A DNA stretch of 20,695 nucleotides from positions 1-20,695 of the IMG/VR virus record IMGVR_UViG_3300023301_000143; one strand, written 5' to 3'. A program made the position numbers and the translations under genes. Shown in pieces: positions 9,765-17,689 of the stretch. This DNA comes from a virus. The notes below the pieces were generated by a model, which saw nothing but the letters and a program-made list of their open reading frames with translations, did not search any database and had not been told where the DNA came from. Each line of letters begins with the position of its first letter. Position 1 is the first letter of the stretch.

Positions 9765-10184
9765 TTAATAGTAGCCATTCCTTAAATGAAAAGAATAGGC
9801 TTGTGTAGGTGTTTTGTATCTTGCTTCAATGTATTTAATCGTGCAGTCTATTTGCATTTTAACTTCATCTGTTTTGATACACCCTACTGTTGCCCAAGTA
9901 GCATTTAAAAAACCTCCTAACCCATAAGCAGTAGAAAGATTTAAATTATGGTCGGTTGTAACTTCCCAATATCTACTTTCTTGATTGATTATTTTGTTAA
10001 AAGATTCCCATTCATACTCACTCCATTTTTCTGTGACTTTTTCTTTTGCGTATTCTTGTATTGTCTGTGGTGCTTTGACTTCTACTATTTCTACTTCCTC
10101 TACAATCGCAGTAGGCGTTTGTGCATATACTGGAATCGCAAGAAGTAAGAGTGCGAGTATTATAAATATTATTATTCGTTTTAT
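9765..10184 (-). CDS. Secreted lysozyme/SLT-like protein with an apparent ATA start
   Basis: The reading frame is open from a TAA at about 10195 to the stop at 9765 and contains no ATG, GTG or TTG until near its C-terminus. Starting at ATA (10184) gives a perfect signal peptide: basic IKR, hydrophobic core, PVYA-Q cleavage near residue 21. The mature domain has FNKIINQESRY with candidate catalytic Glu69, AYGLGGFLNATWATVG, and IKYIEARYKTPTQAYSF ending in NGYY, the order found in SLT/goose-type lysozyme folds. 139 aa. It would cut peptidoglycan outside the membrane, for lysis or entry. The missing start could be a true non-canonical codon, a mutation, or an assembly error. Confidence 0.7.
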   Translation of the reverse strand: MKRIIIFIILALLLLAIPVYAQTPTAIVEEVEIVEVKAPQTIQEYAKEKVTEKWSEYEWESFNKIINQESRYWEVTTDHNLNLSTAYGLGGFLNATWATVGCIKTDEVKMQIDCTIKYIEARYKTPTQAYSFHLRNGYY

Positions 10185-10232
10185 AAGCGTAAGTTATTCC
10201 TTTCAGTAAATTCTCTAAATATAAAGTAAATT

Positions 10233-10314
10233 GATATACCTAACTCCCAATCCAATTAAATTAGATTCGGAGACCTGGTCATTGCCCCACCTTTCGGTGA
10301 GAGTTAGATATACC
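10233..10314 (-). ncRNA. 82-nt structured leader RNA of the lysozyme-like gene
   Basis: On the minus strand GGUAUAUCUAACUC (10314-10301) pairs with GAGUUAGGUAUAUC (10246-10233): 14 bp, two G-U. Inside lie CACC-GAAA-GGUG (GNRA cap) and AAUCUAAU-UUA-AUUGGAUU (8 bp, one G-U that would be a C-A mismatch on the other strand). The inner linker GGGCAAUGACCAGGUCUCCG is unpaired or weakly paired. This is a three-way-junction layout like a riboswitch, 48 nt before the gene. No known class recognised. Confidence 0.65.
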
Positions 10315-10323
10315 AACAGCCGA

Positions 10324-10365
10324 CTAAACAGCTTTATATTTTGCCAAATCGGTAACAAAGTACAT
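10324..10365 (-). CDS. Possible 13-aa leader peptide
   Basis: ATG at 10365 to TAG at 10324: MYFVTDLAKYKAV. The ATG lies 9 nt after the -10 of the promoter at 10374-10401, so the mRNA would start almost at the ATG. The stop lies 9 nt before the 82-nt structured RNA. This placement is like an attenuator peptide; it could also be chance. Confidence 0.35.
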   Translation of the reverse strand: MYFVTDLAKYKAV

Positions 10366-10373
10366 CTGCGTTT

Positions 10374-10401
10374 ATTATAAACTATTGTTCCTTCAACACA
10401 A
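10374..10401 (-). promoter_or_regulatory. Leftward promoter of the lysozyme-like gene
   Basis: TATAAT (10379-10374) with TTGTGT (10401-10396) at 16-nt spacing on the minus strand. Perfect -10, weak -35. Predicted start near 10367 gives a leader of about 180 nt. It diverges from the late promoter at 10443-10471. Confidence 0.55.
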
Positions 10402-10442
10402 CCAACCTATCCCCACTCTAATTTATTTTTAGCACTCAAGTT

Positions 10443-10471
10443 TTGACATACTAGAAATGACTCTGTAATAT
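10443..10471 (+). promoter_or_regulatory. Late rightward promoter, predicted leaderless start
   Basis: TTGACA (10443-10448), 17-nt spacer, TAATAT (10466-10471). The ATG of the small terminase follows after 6 bases, so the transcript would start at the ATG itself, as predicted for the promoter at 6674-6701. Confidence 0.65.
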
Positions 10472-10477
10472 TAAAGA

Positions 10478-10972
10478 ATGACTTACATAAAAAGAAATGG
10501 TTCTACTATAAAACAAATGGCTTATGCAAGAAAATTATTCGGAGGGCAAGGAAGTTCTAAAAAACAAATTGCTTTAGACTCAGGATATTCAGCTGCAGTC
10601 TCTAATTCTGTTTCTTCTCACATTGAGAATAAACCAGGATTTAATAATGCGATGTCTGCTTTGGCAATTGATTCTAATAACCTAGCACTCGCGGCTATGC
10701 ACGAATTTAAAGCTAGAGGATTCGAAGATTTTTCTAATAAAGATTTAGTAGGTGCACTTAATGCTATCGGAGGTGCGTGGGCGAAGTTCAATGCAGTGAC
10801 TCCTAAGAAGGACCCAGACAATAATAACGGTACGAATAAACTTCGAACAATTATTCTTCAACAGATTGAAAACCAAACTGTTATGCCCGGAAACAATCCT
10901 CCGGTAGATGTAAAAGAGGATGCAGGTATCCACTCAATTAGGGATGCGGAAGTAACAGAATCAGATTTCTAA
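10478..10972 (+). CDS. Terminase small subunit (TerS)
   Basis: 164 aa, first gene of the late module and directly before the large terminase (17-nt gap). The N-terminal third (KQMAYARKLFGGQGSSKKQI, then ALDSGYSAAVSNSVSSHIEN) reads as a helix-turn-helix DNA-binding region typical of small terminases, with KPGFNNAMSALA next. The middle is helical and probably forms the oligomer. The C-terminus is polar and acidic and would contact TerL. Role: recognising phage DNA to start packaging. No Shine-Dalgarno; the start is set by the adjacent promoter. Assignment rests on HTH, size and position. Confidence 0.8.
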   Translation: MTYIKRNGSTIKQMAYARKLFGGQGSSKKQIALDSGYSAAVSNSVSSHIENKPGFNNAMSALAIDSNNLALAAMHEFKARGFEDFSNKDLVGALNAIGGAWAKFNAVTPKKDPDNNNGTNKLRTIILQQIENQTVMPGNNPPVDVKEDAGIHSIRDAEVTESDF

Positions 10973-10989
10973 CATGAAACTACAAAAGC

Positions 10990-12723
10990 ATGCCAACAGC
11001 ACAAACTAATCACAATGACGAAATAGTAGAGTTGCTTACAAAAAATCCGGAGTTGATTAAAAATCAAGACTGGAGACTTAGTAATTTATATTGGATTATT
11101 ACAAAGGATGGGGATAAGTCGGTTTTTAAAATGAACCGAGCTCAGAAACATTTCTTTGATACATATTTAGATATCCCGCGACCATATCACAGACATTGTA
11201 TTCTTAAATCTCGTCAACTAGGTTTCACTACTTTTATTGATATTTATATATTGGATTCTATTTTATTCCAACCCAACAAAGAAGGAATTGTTATTGCTCA
11301 CAAAGTTGAAGATGCTACACAGATTTTCGATAAGAAAATTGAGTTTGCTATTCGTAACATGGCACCAGATATTAAAGATGCGTTCTTTCGAATCAACCAA
11401 AAGTCTTCGAGAAAAATTCAAATTGTTTTGGATTATGGTCCGGAGAAAGGTTCCACTTCATCCATTGCTGTTTCAACATCGGGTCGTTCTGGAACATATC
11501 ACTTGGTTCATATCTCAGAGTTTGCAAAGTTGTGTGCTCAATATCCGAAACGTGCGGAGGAGGTGGAGAGAGGAACATTTCCAACAGTCCCGTTCGATGG
11601 ATTTATTTTTATTGAATCAACTGCGGAGGGTATGGCTGGAAGATTCTACGAAATATTCCAAGAGAACTGGCTGACGCGTGACAAAATTACCCCGCAACTT
11701 TCACAGGTGCAGTTTCTTCCTCACTTCTATAACTGGCAATACGATGACATGGAGATGAAGAAAATTTACGAAAACGTACCGGTGAAAGATATGTTTATTT
11801 GCGAAATTGATTGGGGGTCTTACCAGATTGAACATAATTTAACTGATAAAGAAATCACATACTACTATATGAAGTGGTTGCAGTTTGGAGGAAAGAACTC
11901 CCCGGAGGCTATCAAATCTCTGATGCAGGAATACCCAACTACTCAAGAAGAAGCTTTCCTTTCTACAGGTCAGACTTATTTTTCTACCGCGAAAGTGGCG
12001 AAGCTTCTTGAAACAGCAACAAAAGGAGAAAGAGGTGAGCTTGGGAATAATGAAAAAGGAGAAGTTATTTTTAATCAAGTATCCTCGGGGTCTTTGGAGA
12101 TTTTTAAAATGCCGGAACCTGGGACCCGATATATTGTAGGAGGAGATACCTCTGAAGGACTCGCTCACGGAGATGCACAAGTTCTTTATGTGATTAATTG
12201 CAAGACTGAAGAGTGTGATGCTTTGTACAGGTCTCAAGTTGCACCTGATGAATTAGCAACAGAGGCATACAAGTGCGGGAAGTTCTACAACTGGGCTCTT
12301 CTTGGAATTGAGGTCAACAAAGATGGACTGTGGGTGAACGATGCTCTTGAAAAAATGGGATACATTAATTTGTATTACAGAAAACAGTTCGATGACATTA
12401 CTCAAAAAGTGACGAAGTTCTTCGGGTGGAAGACGACATCAGCAACAAGACCTTTTGCATTGGCAGCTTTGAAAGCTGTCGTGTTCCGAAAAGATAAAGG
12501 TTTTCCAGCTGCAATTCTAAATGAAATGTTTACTTTCATTCGAAACATAAAAGGAAAACCGGAAGCAATGGATAAAAAACATGACGATTGCATCATGGCA
12601 GCCTCTATTGGATACGCGATTCTTCAAGAACAAGGTCAATACGAAGGAGATACACCTGCGGAAGAGGGATTTTCTCATATGAAAGCGATGTTTGGAGAGC
12701 AAAGTGGACAAATAAATCACTAA
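10990..12723 (+). CDS. Terminase large subunit (TerL)
   Basis: 577 aa. N-terminal ATPase: RAQKHFFDTYLDIPRPYHRH precedes CILKSRQLGFTT (Walker A-like), then TYHLVHISEFAKL (Walker B with Glu) and FIFIESTAEGMAGRFYE (coupling motif). C-terminal RNase H-like nuclease: RYIVGGDTSEGLAHGD (first Asp), LLGIEVNKDG (Glu), and MDKKHDDCIMAASIGYA (last Asp). All key acidic residues are present, so it should be active. It translocates and cuts DNA at the portal during packaging. Length is typical. It follows TerS and precedes the portal, the normal order. Confidence 0.95.
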   Translation: MPTAQTNHNDEIVELLTKNPELIKNQDWRLSNLYWIITKDGDKSVFKMNRAQKHFFDTYLDIPRPYHRHCILKSRQLGFTTFIDIYILDSILFQPNKEGIVIAHKVEDATQIFDKKIEFAIRNMAPDIKDAFFRINQKSSRKIQIVLDYGPEKGSTSSIAVSTSGRSGTYHLVHISEFAKLCAQYPKRAEEVERGTFPTVPFDGFIFIESTAEGMAGRFYEIFQENWLTRDKITPQLSQVQFLPHFYNWQYDDMEMKKIYENVPVKDMFICEIDWGSYQIEHNLTDKEITYYYMKWLQFGGKNSPEAIKSLMQEYPTTQEEAFLSTGQTYFSTAKVAKLLETATKGERGELGNNEKGEVIFNQVSSGSLEIFKMPEPGTRYIVGGDTSEGLAHGDAQVLYVINCKTEECDALYRSQVAPDELATEAYKCGKFYNWALLGIEVNKDGLWVNDALEKMGYINLYYRKQFDDITQKVTKFFGWKTTSATRPFALAALKAVVFRKDKGFPAAILNEMFTFIRNIKGKPEAMDKKHDDCIMAASIGYAILQEQGQYEGDTPAEEGFSHMKAMFGEQSGQINH

Positions 12724-12766
12724 AGTCGTAAAAAAAAGTGTTATCAAAATAAAAAATGTTATTTTA

Positions 12767-12806
12767 ATTGCTTTTTAAAATTAAAAGTTACATAATTAAA
12801 AGCAAT
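12767..12806. other. Inverted repeat in the TerL-portal gap
   Basis: The 112-nt gap (12724-12835) is extremely AT-rich. ATTGCTTTT (12767-12775) and AAAAGCAAT (12798-12806) form a 9-bp inverted repeat. The stem is weak and the loop long, so a terminator is unlikely; a processing site or binding site is possible. I see no convincing promoter. Confidence 0.4.
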
Positions 12807-12835
12807 AGATATCTTTATTCGTAATTTTTATATAA

Positions 12836-15013
12836 ATGGCAAAAGAAAACAACCCAGAGGATGTATACGATACAGCTGCTCCTCTTAAAAACAAGAAAGA
12901 CAAAACAACTGACGTTGAAACAATAAAATTTCTTGAACAAAAAAAGAAAGAGATGAAGAAGAGTCAGTACCGGGAAAAGTTCGACCTTCTTGCTATAGAA
13001 ATAAATCAAAACTTGGTTGCGACATCAGTTTCTTATGGTCAAAAACTTTATGAGAAATCTGGGTGGGGTTCAATGGTTCTTTACAACAAACAAGCGAATG
13101 GTTCGTACGATATAAATGTGTATCCACAAAAACTTACTGATAGAGACCAGAACCAATCGGGTGTTCCTTGTTCTCAAGAACCAATTGCGTTCTCTAAGAT
13201 TATGATTGCAACATCAGTTCTTGCAGGAAAACTTCCAGACGCATCAGTTGTATGTGATGACAAAGTATATGGAAAAGCAATGTACGAATTATGGAAAAGA
13301 AACTGGTCAATGACTGGAGGTAATGGAGCTAACACTTTGATGCTTGTATACCAAAACCTATTTACATATGGATGGGCTGCTTGGCGAGTTTACCCGAGAC
13401 GAGTTCAAGTAAAAAGAAATGGAGTTGATAAAATTCTATTCGATGACATTTATCGAGAGCCTTTGGAGTGTACGAGAACATGGCTTGGAGTTGGATTTAA
13501 CAACGGAGATATTTGGTCTCAAACAGAAGTCTATTACGAGAAGGATGTAACGAAGGATTTATTTTACGAAATGTATCCGGAAGCGAAGACTGCAAAAAAT
13601 CGAAAAAAACTTGATTACTGTGTTGCAAGTGAAGAGGCAAAAGATGAAAACAGTGAGAAAGCTCATACGAGTGTAACCATGGGTTACTACGAGAATGTTC
13701 TGATGAACAGATATATTGTCGCTTGTGGAAAATTGGTTATTTACGATGGAGAACTTCCTAATGATGGCTCACATGGGTCCGTTGTTGCCGCAAGATGTTT
13801 TCAGAAAAATATGAATGACCCTCATGGAGTTGGACTCTATGAAATGATGAGAGGAAATACAGCTATCTACACATACATTAACTCTTTGAATGCACAACAA
13901 GTTGAAGCTGAAATATTCCCTCTACTATTTGGAACTCAAATTCAAAATGGTTCTAATACATATAAGAGAGGACCGAATGTTGTTAATCCAAAAAACCCAG
14001 GAACAGATATTGATGTTATAAAAACTTCAGGAAACGTACAACAAGGAATGATGTTTGCTGATAAACAAAAAGAAAATATTGATTCCAATACGGGGGTGAA
14101 CAACATTGTTGCAGGAGCTCAATCTGAAAACACTCTTGGCTCAACAGTTATTATGAAAGAAGCTGCCTACAACCGATTGACTCCACCAAAAAACTCTGTA
14201 GTTACAGGACTTGAGTTAGATGCACACATTGCTAATACTTGGATGACACAAATCTATCCAGTAGATAAAATATTTATGATTGATTCTGAAGACCAGCTTG
14301 CAGAATTTGCAAAACAAAATCCTGATTACTTTGTGGAGTCTCAAGATGTTCTTAATGATGAAGGGATTCCTGTAGGAATGGTTGCTGCGGCTTCTCCAAA
14401 CCTACGACTTAATTTTGACTTTACAAAAGAAGGTAAAGTCATGGACAAAGTTGATACACGACAGATTTCTGCTAAGGGATTATTTGATGAGATGAAAAAA
14501 GCTGGTCACAAGTCTGACTACATCGAATTCATCATTGACCCAGATTCAATGCTTCTTCCATCACTTGAAATTCAGAAGCAAACCTACATGGCACTATTCC
14601 CTGTGATTACAAATCAAATTACTTTGATTTACTCAATGAGAAACCAAGACCCGGAAGCTTCAGCTTCTCAACTGATGGCATTAGAAAAAATGCTTGATAT
14701 TCAACATGGAGATATCTTTGATTACATTTCAAAAGCTGACTACGATTCAATCATGGCTTTGGAACCTTCGAATAAACAAAAACAAATGCAACAAGAACAA
14801 ATGGAGCAAGAAGCTAGAAATACTGCGATGCAAAGTATGGCGGGGGGAACTGGAGCTGGAGCCGGCGGGGATTCATTGCCAATGGGACAACAAATGTCTG
14901 GGGATGGGTCGGACCCAATGCAACCACAGAATCCAAATGAAGTTCCACGACCTCAATCACCAATGGGTTCTGCAATAGACGCAAGTGTTGGAAGAGCAGC
15001 TAATCAAGGATAA
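12836..15013 (+). CDS. Portal protein
   Basis: 725 aa, directly after TerL and before the head genes. It contains KFDLLAIEINQNLVATSVSY, a GWAAWRVYPRRVQVKRNG segment and a FDDIYREPLECTRTWLG segment, typical of the large podovirus/SU10-like portal type. The C-terminus is a Gln/Met/Gly/Pro-rich tail (NKQKQMQQEQMEQEARN, GGTGAGAGG) that is probably disordered. The portal forms the dodecameric ring at the capsid vertex through which DNA passes. The start at 12836 has an A/T leader without Shine-Dalgarno. The specific portal subfamily is inferred from size and context. Confidence 0.85.
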   Translation: MAKENNPEDVYDTAAPLKNKKDKTTDVETIKFLEQKKKEMKKSQYREKFDLLAIEINQNLVATSVSYGQKLYEKSGWGSMVLYNKQANGSYDINVYPQKLTDRDQNQSGVPCSQEPIAFSKIMIATSVLAGKLPDASVVCDDKVYGKAMYELWKRNWSMTGGNGANTLMLVYQNLFTYGWAAWRVYPRRVQVKRNGVDKILFDDIYREPLECTRTWLGVGFNNGDIWSQTEVYYEKDVTKDLFYEMYPEAKTAKNRKKLDYCVASEEAKDENSEKAHTSVTMGYYENVLMNRYIVACGKLVIYDGELPNDGSHGSVVAARCFQKNMNDPHGVGLYEMMRGNTAIYTYINSLNAQQVEAEIFPLLFGTQIQNGSNTYKRGPNVVNPKNPGTDIDVIKTSGNVQQGMMFADKQKENIDSNTGVNNIVAGAQSENTLGSTVIMKEAAYNRLTPPKNSVVTGLELDAHIANTWMTQIYPVDKIFMIDSEDQLAEFAKQNPDYFVESQDVLNDEGIPVGMVAAASPNLRLNFDFTKEGKVMDKVDTRQISAKGLFDEMKKAGHKSDYIEFIIDPDSMLLPSLEIQKQTYMALFPVITNQITLIYSMRNQDPEASASQLMALEKMLDIQHGDIFDYISKADYDSIMALEPSNKQKQMQQEQMEQEARNTAMQSMAGGTGAGAGGDSLPMGQQMSGDGSDPMQPQNPNEVPRPQSPMGSAIDASVGRAANQG

Positions 15014-15015
15014 TT

Positions 15016-15255
15016 ATGGAAAACGAACAAAGCTTAAAGCAAAAAAAAATAGGATTAGCCACAAGTGAGCATGCACCTGTAATTATAGAATTAATGAAAG
15101 ATTGCATGCAACAAGTGTCATCTCTCATTGGGGAAACTCAATGGGAAACAAGTGTTAATGCAATTACATTAGATGTACAAGGTAAGATGCTTACAACGAT
15201 GGTGGACCATTTGGAAAATATTCGAAAAGGTTCACTACATAACGCTCAAAAATAA
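15016..15255 (+). CDS. Hypothetical protein between portal and scaffold, 79 aa
   Basis: MENEQSLKQKKIGLATSEHA onwards, helical and polar, no cysteine cluster (one Cys) and no membrane segment. It begins 2 nt after the portal stop and overlaps the next gene by one base (TAATG), so it is translated with them. Probably a small virion or assembly protein by position. Family not recognised. Confidence 0.6.
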   Translation: MENEQSLKQKKIGLATSEHAPVIIELMKDCMQQVSSLIGETQWETSVNAITLDVQGKMLTTMVDHLENIRKGSLHNAQK

Positions 15256-15731
15256 TGTCAAAAAAAGCAATAGAATTAAAAAAGAAAGATTATACTATCC
15301 AAGTCGGATATTCTCCAGATGCAATTAAAAACAAAATGATGAAATTTATTTCCAAAAGTGGAGATGAGTTTGAAATTAGTGCAGATGAGATGTCTTCAAT
15401 TTTAATTAGTCAGGTAAATTCTAATACATTGGAGGCGACATTCGTAGAATCTGATAGAATTAATGTGGTAGAGGTTGGTCGCCAATTGGAATGTGTTCTT
15501 GATGAAGACATGAAGAAAGGAGAAAAGATAAGAATAAATTACACCCACCCCTACCCAATTGAGTTTGCGTTGATAGAAGAGGCTTACAAAATTGCGAAGA
15601 TAGACATGAGTATTCCAAAAGTCACTTTGACTATGAAATATATTGAAGAAGTAAAAGCAAAACTTAAACCGGAACAGGCAGAGTATATTGATAACTTTTA
15701 CAAGTCGTTTAAAAACATTAAAAAAAATTAA
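15255..15731 (+). CDS. Hypothetical late protein, 158 aa
   Basis: MSKKAIELKKKDYTIQVGYS onwards. The first half looks beta-rich (FISKSGDEFEISADEMSSIL, LECVLDEDMKKGEKIRINY), the second helical and basic. No recognised domain. It overlaps the previous gene by one base, and its stop codon falls inside the first 47-bp repeat. It could be a head-assembly or accessory protein, judged only from its position between portal and scaffold. Confidence 0.6.
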   Translation: MSKKAIELKKKDYTIQVGYSPDAIKNKMMKFISKSGDEFEISADEMSSILISQVNSNTLEATFVESDRINVVEVGRQLECVLDEDMKKGEKIRINYTHPYPIEFALIEEAYKIAKIDMSIPKVTLTMKYIEEVKAKLKPEQAEYIDNFYKSFKNIKKN

Positions 15732-15772
15732 CCATCGTCACCACCCACGATACGGGTAGGATAAAAATATGG
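15726..15772 (+). repeat. 47-bp late leader repeat, copy 1
   Basis: Identical to 16257-16303 over 47 bases. It runs from just before the upstream stop to the ATGG of the next gene. GC content is higher than its surroundings. It holds ATCGT / ACGAT (5-bp stem) and CACC-CGGGT segments, then TAGGAT 6 bases before the ATG, where a leaderless -10 would lie. No -35 match is visible. Confidence 0.85.
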
Positions 15773-16224
15773 CAACAAAAGCAAAAGAAGTAGTAAAACC
15801 AGAAGTAAAAGAAATAGCAAAATCAGAAAAAGTAATTGAGGAAAGAAAAAACATATCTGCTAATTTAAAAAATACATCAGGACAAGATGTTAAAGATGAG
15901 GATTATTTCTTCGGAGGTGTGACACCTCCCGGATTCAAAGGAACATGTGGAAATCCTGTGGATAGAGAAGATTTAGTAGCAGTTTTTAATAAAGTATTTA
16001 AGCCATCAGATAATATCTTGTTTTATAAACAAGCAGATAAGGAGGTTTACATCGTAATCATTCCAATTAAAAATTCAAATGAAATTGGAGAAAACAATAA
16101 TTCAATTATTGGAGATTTTCAAAAACACGCAATCTCATTTTTAAATGAAGGGTCTGTTAATGAAGGTACTTTAAAAGGAAAACTAGAAAGAATAAAAAAA
16201 TTTGTAAAATACGAAGATAGGTAG
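15769..16224 (+). CDS. Hypothetical late protein, 151 aa
   Basis: The N-terminal 30 residues are a Lys/Glu/Val low-complexity stretch (ATKAKEVVKPEVKEIAKSEK). Then YFFGGVTPPGFKGTCGNPVD and a mixed alpha/beta domain with EVYIVIIPIKNSNEIG and a basic C-terminus. No recognised family. It lies exactly between the two 47-bp repeats, as if inserted as a cassette. A virion or assembly role is inferred from position only. Confidence 0.6.
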   Translation: MATKAKEVVKPEVKEIAKSEKVIEERKNISANLKNTSGQDVKDEDYFFGGVTPPGFKGTCGNPVDREDLVAVFNKVFKPSDNILFYKQADKEVYIVIIPIKNSNEIGENNNSIIGDFQKHAISFLNEGSVNEGTLKGKLERIKKFVKYEDR

Positions 16225-16256
16225 ATTGCAATTAATAAAAAAGTATTATAAAATTT

Positions 16257-16303
16257 AATTAACCATCGTCACCACCCACGATACGGGTAGGATAAAAATA
16301 TGG
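16257..16303 (+). repeat. 47-bp late leader repeat, copy 2
   Basis: Exact second copy of 15726-15772, ending at the ATGG of the scaffold-like gene. In both copies TAGGAT is followed by AAAAAT and the ATG. Confidence 0.85.
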
Positions 16304-17202
16304 AACCTGAAAAAACAGATGAAAAAGTGATAAATCCCGTAGAGAATGATGAAGCAGAGTTAGACATTGCTCTTGCAGCTTCAATCGAAGCGGTAAAAGC
16401 TGGAAACGAACTTGCTCCAAAAGAGGAAGTCAAGGCAGAAGATGATTCAACAAATCTAACGCCGGAGGACCCCAGCACCCCTCCAATTGACGAAGCGAAA
16501 CCTGAATACGATTATCGTATTCCAAACAAAGGAAAATTTGAGTCAGATGAATCTTTCGAGAAACGTACTGAACTTATGGACTTAGTTAAAAGGAAAAAAC
16601 TCGCTGGTTCTGACGAACAACGTCAAAAAATATCAGAAGAAATTAAAGCGACAAAAGGACAACTAAAATCGCTTAATGGTTCTGATAGACTTATCAACCC
16701 ACTCCTTGAAAAGAGTGAAGTAGAAACTGAAAAGAAAGAAGAAGTTTTAGATGAAGGTTTAGAAGCTGACAAAGCACGCTTAAAAGCACTTGGTGGAGCG
16801 ACTAGGGAGGATATCCAAGATATCATCCAACAAGAACGTCAATCTGCTGAAGTAAAAAGCACGCTAGACACATTCGTTAATCGACACAATGAGCTTAAAG
16901 ATGAAGATGCACGAGAAGTATTCTTTGACTTCGTTGATTCAAACTACAATTGGCAAAACAAGAGTGGTAAAGAATTAATGACAGTCCTAGAACTTGCCCG
17001 AGAAAGCATGTTTAAGCCAGACGAAACTATTCAAGAAAGAGTCTTGAAAGGTGCGGATGTCCAGAATAAAGTAAACGCAATGCAATTCCCTGGTGGAACC
17101 ATCGCGAAGACTGCTTATTCTCCAGAAGTTAAAAATTCTCTTGATGAATTGACAGCCACTGGAATGTCAGAAGAAAAAGCCCTAGAACTTTTATCTGATT
17201 AG
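16300..17202 (+). CDS. Scaffold-like protein, 300 aa
   Basis: Very acidic and helical: EAELDIALAASIEAVKAGNE, a Pro/Asp-rich segment (NLTPEDPSTPPIDEAKPEYD), then charged helices (ELMDLVKRKKLAGSDEQRQK) and a C-terminal ELTATGMSEEKALELLSD. This composition and the position between the portal and the major capsid gene are typical of scaffolding proteins, which template capsid assembly and leave before packaging. There is no protease motif. Sequence similarity to a known scaffold is not evident, so the call rests on composition and gene order. Confidence 0.7.
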   Translation: MEPEKTDEKVINPVENDEAELDIALAASIEAVKAGNELAPKEEVKAEDDSTNLTPEDPSTPPIDEAKPEYDYRIPNKGKFESDESFEKRTELMDLVKRKKLAGSDEQRQKISEEIKATKGQLKSLNGSDRLINPLLEKSEVETEKKEEVLDEGLEADKARLKALGGATREDIQDIIQQERQSAEVKSTLDTFVNRHNELKDEDAREVFFDFVDSNYNWQNKSGKELMTVLELARESMFKPDETIQERVLKGADVQNKVNAMQFPGGTIAKTAYSPEVKNSLDELTATGMSEEKALELLSD

Positions 17203-17213
17203 TAGGTAACTAC
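17202..17213 (+). other. GTAG-GTAA-CTAC hairpin in a late leader
   Basis: A 4-bp stem with GNRA-type GUAA loop directly after the scaffold gene stop. A near copy, GTAG-GGTAA-CTAC, occurs at 18770-18782 before the 107-aa gene. The shared motif suggests a common late-gene leader signal. Confidence 0.35.
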
Positions 17214-17240
17214 ACAATCTAATAAAAAACGTAAAAATTT

Positions 17241-17657
17241 ATGGCAACTGTAAAACAGGCTACTATAAAGAACACACGTCAATTAGCAGAAGCTAACAAA
17301 GCAACTGGAACAGTAACAACTCTAGGAGAAATCCTTATGAGGACTGCTGGTCTAGCTGTACCAGCTACCAGTGCAACTGTAAGAGCTGATTTGTTAGGGG
17401 TATGTAATCAAACGATTGCAGCCGCTGATGCTTTACTTCGGGTTTCTTATATCGTGCCAAGTGACGAAGATACATTTATATTCTCAACAACCAACAACAC
17501 TAACGTAGTTCATAATGGACAAGCGATGGTTCTTGGTGCAACTTCAACTCTTGTGAACAACACAGGAACTACCAGTGCAACTGGTATCGTACAACAGGTC
17601 GACGTATACGGAGCAGCCGCTGATAGACTTATTATCGGTCGGTTTGTGACTTTGTAA
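17241..17657 (+). CDS. Capsid decoration-like protein, 138 aa
   Basis: Located between scaffold and major capsid genes, the usual place for head-decoration proteins. ATVKQATIKNTRQLAEANKA then TLGEILMRTAGLAVPATSAT, rich in Ala, Thr, Val and Asn with many predicted strands (FIFSTTNNTNVVHNGQAMVL). No Cys-rich or membrane segment. The C-terminal VYGAAADRLIIGRFVTL looks like a closing beta strand. It probably binds or stabilises the capsid surface; this is inferred from composition and order. Confidence 0.55.
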   Translation: MATVKQATIKNTRQLAEANKATGTVTTLGEILMRTAGLAVPATSATVRADLLGVCNQTIAAADALLRVSYIVPSDEDTFIFSTTNNTNVVHNGQAMVLGATSTLVNNTGTTSATGIVQQVDVYGAAADRLIIGRFVTL

Positions 17658-17689
17658 TCAATTATTAAACTTAACTATTAACTACTAAT

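Noticed and set aside
10321-10340. AACAGCTTTATA resembling the cassette flank
   Set aside because: Only 12 bases match, on the opposite strand to the likely transcript and without hairpins; treated as chance.
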